Positions 5,542 through 6,739 of a stretch of DNA of 6,739 nt are shown here, piece by piece (the first letter of the stretch is position 1; each line of letters begins with the position of its first letter). The notes beneath the pieces are model-generated. The model saw nothing but the letters and a program-made list of their open reading frames with translations, did no database searches and was not told where the DNA came from. Source of the DNA: CAYXPG01 sp964564845 (GTDB taxonomy: Bacteria; Planctomycetota; Phycisphaerae; Sedimentisphaerales; Anaerobacaceae); NCBI GenBank assembly GCA_964564845.1, contig CAZMCN010000112.1, forward strand, positions 1 to 6,739. The letters are read 5' to 3'. The position numbers were made by a program, and so were the translations under genes.

Positions 5542-6555
5542 ATGAAGAGACGAACAATGATACTGCTGGCTGTTTCGTTGCTGTTGGTTAGTGGTTGTGC
5601 CAGTAACCGTGCCCGCAACGTCAACGTCTATACGCCGGCAATGACCGAGGCACATACTCAATTAGTCAGTAACAGCCCTTATGTTATCGCTACAGCCAGC
5701 GGCGACGCCAAGCTGGCCCTGCCGGGCACACCGGCGAAGATTAAGGATTTTGTCGTCGGTATAACCCCCGGTAATACGGACCCTTGTTACCCTTATAGCC
5801 CTGCGCACAATATTTATGCGTACAAGATTACAGACCCACATACCCCCGGGCCTAAAAGAAAGGCGGTAATAATAACCGGCAATCACAATACTGAAACGTC
5901 CGGCAGCTGGGCCTTTCAGGGAATGGTGGATTTTATTTTAAGTAATGAGCCGGAGGCGGTCCGTCTTCGTCAGATGTGTGATTTCTGGGTGTATCCGCTT
6001 GTCAATCCCGATGGGCGTTTCACTGCGAAAGGACGCGGCAATCCGGAGATATGCAGACTGCATAAGCAGGGATTGTTCCCGGAAGGGACCCGTTACAATG
6101 ACCACAATCGATTGTGGCACTTAGCACATCCTAAACCTTGTGGTGCCTCGACTATCGATGTTCTGACCGCTGCAATGCTCAGAGACAGCGACGCCGGCAG
6201 TACCGGCGGCATCGATTATTACTTTGATTTTCACGGTTCAGGCTCGACCTTTTTTTATACGGTACCTGAACTGATGGATTGTCCTTATATCCAGGCCTTT
6301 GCTGCACTTGATGTTGGTGTCGGTCTCCGGGCCCGAACGGCCGAGCAGGCCACGCTCGGCTCATCGCGAATATGGGCGAGACTGCCGGTGCCATGGGGAC
6401 TGGGCGCCAAATGGTCTTTTACGCCGGAGAACGACAGAAAGCACAGTGTATCTTACTTCCTGCGGCTGGGTCGTTCCTACGGTATTGCACTGCATAACAC
6501 TATTGTCGCCGAGAGCGCTGAGAGTTCTGTTTTGAAGACGGGGACAGACCGTTAG
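5542..6555 (+). CDS. M14 zinc carboxypeptidase-like lipoprotein
   Basis: The 337-residue protein starts M-K-R-R, has a hydrophobic core (6-16) and a lipobox V-S-G-C with Cys19 as the acylation site, so it should be membrane-anchored and outside the cytoplasm. The rest matches the M14 metallocarboxypeptidase layout. The zinc ligands are His115 and Glu118 (G-N-H-N-T-E) and His231 (F-D-F-H-G-S-G). N-P-D-G is at 155-158 and an Arg at 172. Asn189-Arg190 (D-H-N-R-L-W) is the substrate-carboxylate pair, and Glu296 (F-T-P-E-N) is the candidate catalytic acid. Spacings resemble carboxypeptidase A: Glu118 to Arg190 is 72 residues, as in Glu72 to Arg145 within one. M14 enzymes remove C-terminal residues from peptides or act on cell-wall peptides; the substrate here is unknown. 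There is no propeptide. It is divergent from the alaC-type gene with 201 bases between them. The family call is firm, the function is not. Confidence 0.8.
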   Translation: MKRRTMILLAVSLLLVSGCASNRARNVNVYTPAMTEAHTQLVSNSPYVIATASGDAKLALPGTPAKIKDFVVGITPGNTDPCYPYSPAHNIYAYKITDPHTPGPKRKAVIITGNHNTETSGSWAFQGMVDFILSNEPEAVRLRQMCDFWVYPLVNPDGRFTAKGRGNPEICRLHKQGLFPEGTRYNDHNRLWHLAHPKPCGASTIDVLTAAMLRDSDAGSTGGIDYYFDFHGSGSTFFYTVPELMDCPYIQAFAALDVGVGLRARTAEQATLGSSRIWARLPVPWGLGAKWSFTPENDRKHSVSYFLRLGRSYGIALHNTIVAESAESSVLKTGTDR

Positions 6556-6604
6556 CGGCGTTTGAGACGCTGGATTAGACATTTTGCGGTTAAGTTTGCT
6601 CTGC

Positions 6605-6626
6605 CAAAAAAGCCCGACAGCGGGCT
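6605..6626 (-). terminator. Intrinsic terminator in minus orientation
   Basis: On the minus strand AGCCCG and CGGGCT (6621-6626 and 6611-6616) form a 6-bp G/C-rich stem with a 4-base loop, followed directly by a T run (complement of the A run at 6606-6611). The geometry is that of a rho-independent terminator for a minus-strand transcript arriving from beyond the window. No minus-strand gene is visible in 6627-6739, so its client is unknown. In the plus direction it lacks a T run, yet it could still mark the end of the lipoprotein mRNA. Confidence 0.5.
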
Positions 6627-6678
6627 GGATAAGTCACTGCCCGCTCAGAAGGGTGCATCTGTAGTTTGTAGGTAAAAC

Positions 6679-6693
6679 TGGCACAAAAATTGC
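6679..6693 (+). promoter_or_regulatory. Sigma-54 (RpoN) promoter, -24/-12
   Basis: TGGCAC (6679-6684), five A, then TTGC (6690-6693) match the RpoN consensus TGGCACR-N4-TTGCW at nearly every position. The invariant GG (6680-6681) and GC (6692-6693) are 10 bases apart, as required. Transcription would start near 6705, about 23 bases before the ATG at 6728. Such a promoter requires an enhancer-binding AAA+ activator; none is encoded in the window. Confidence 0.65.
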
Positions 6694-6738
6694 CTTTCAT
6701 GTGGGAAAAAAGGATTATTAACCTACAATGAAAGGCAA
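6690..6738. repeat. 11-bp inverted repeat spanning the -12 box and next start
   Basis: TTGCCTTTCAT (6690-6700) and ATGAAAGGCAA (6728-6738) are perfect reverse complements 27 bases apart. A second pair, TTGTAGGT (6666-6673) and ACCTACAA (6721-6728), abuts the same right arm, sharing base 6728. The left arm of the first pair contains the sigma-54 -12 element; the right arm begins at a possible start codon. Confidence 0.6.
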
Positions 6739-6739
6739 A
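6728..6739 (+). CDS. Possible start of the next gene (truncated by window end)
   Basis: An ATG at 6728 begins a frame reading M-K-G-K before the window ends. It lies about 23 bases after the predicted sigma-54 start site, on the same strand. The only Shine-Dalgarno-like sequence, AAGGA at 6710-6714, is 13 bases away, longer than usual, so the true start may lie farther right. Nothing can be said about the product. Confidence 0.3.

Overview
The window looks like chromosomal DNA from a Planctomycetota bacterium, most likely a Phycisphaerae-type lineage, and probably from a draft or metagenome assembly. The main support is three consecutive secreted proteins ending in PEP-CTERM sorting tails (V/I-P-E-P-A-T, a hydrophobic stretch, then an Arg/Lys cluster). 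Such paralogues are numerous in Phycisphaerae, although PEP-CTERM also occurs in Proteobacteria and Verrucomicrobia, so the assignment is an inference. A run of exactly 100 N marks a scaffold gap.

Layout. From 1 to 943 the plus strand carries the end of an unrecognised reading frame, a divergent GroES-family co-chaperonin (297-617) and a YkgJ-type cysteine-cluster protein (650-943), closed by a likely intrinsic terminator. The convergent intergenic region 944-1430 holds a 16-bp tandem repeat interrupted by the gap, plus two smaller tandem duplications. From 1431 to 3569 the minus strand carries three PEP-CTERM proteins that may be cotranscribed. A 565-bp non-coding stretch (3570-4134) with several inverted repeats precedes them. 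An AlaC-type aminotransferase (4135-5340, minus) is divergent from an M14 metallocarboxypeptidase-like lipoprotein (5542-6555, plus), and the two share a 201-bp promoter region. The right end (6556-6739) has competing hairpins, a near-consensus sigma-54 promoter and possibly the first codons of the next gene.

How the parts relate. The PEP-CTERM proteins should be exported and processed by an exosortase encoded elsewhere. The lipoprotein would act at the envelope. GroES and YkgJ are probably one transcription unit. The aminotransferase is ordinary central nitrogen metabolism. I see no phage, CRISPR, transposase or RNA gene. I found no clearly new multi-gene system; the most unusual signals are the sigma-54 promoter with overlapping inverted repeats at the right edge, the gap whose flanking repeats stay in phase, and the PEP-CTERM trio with its inverted-repeat-rich upstream region.
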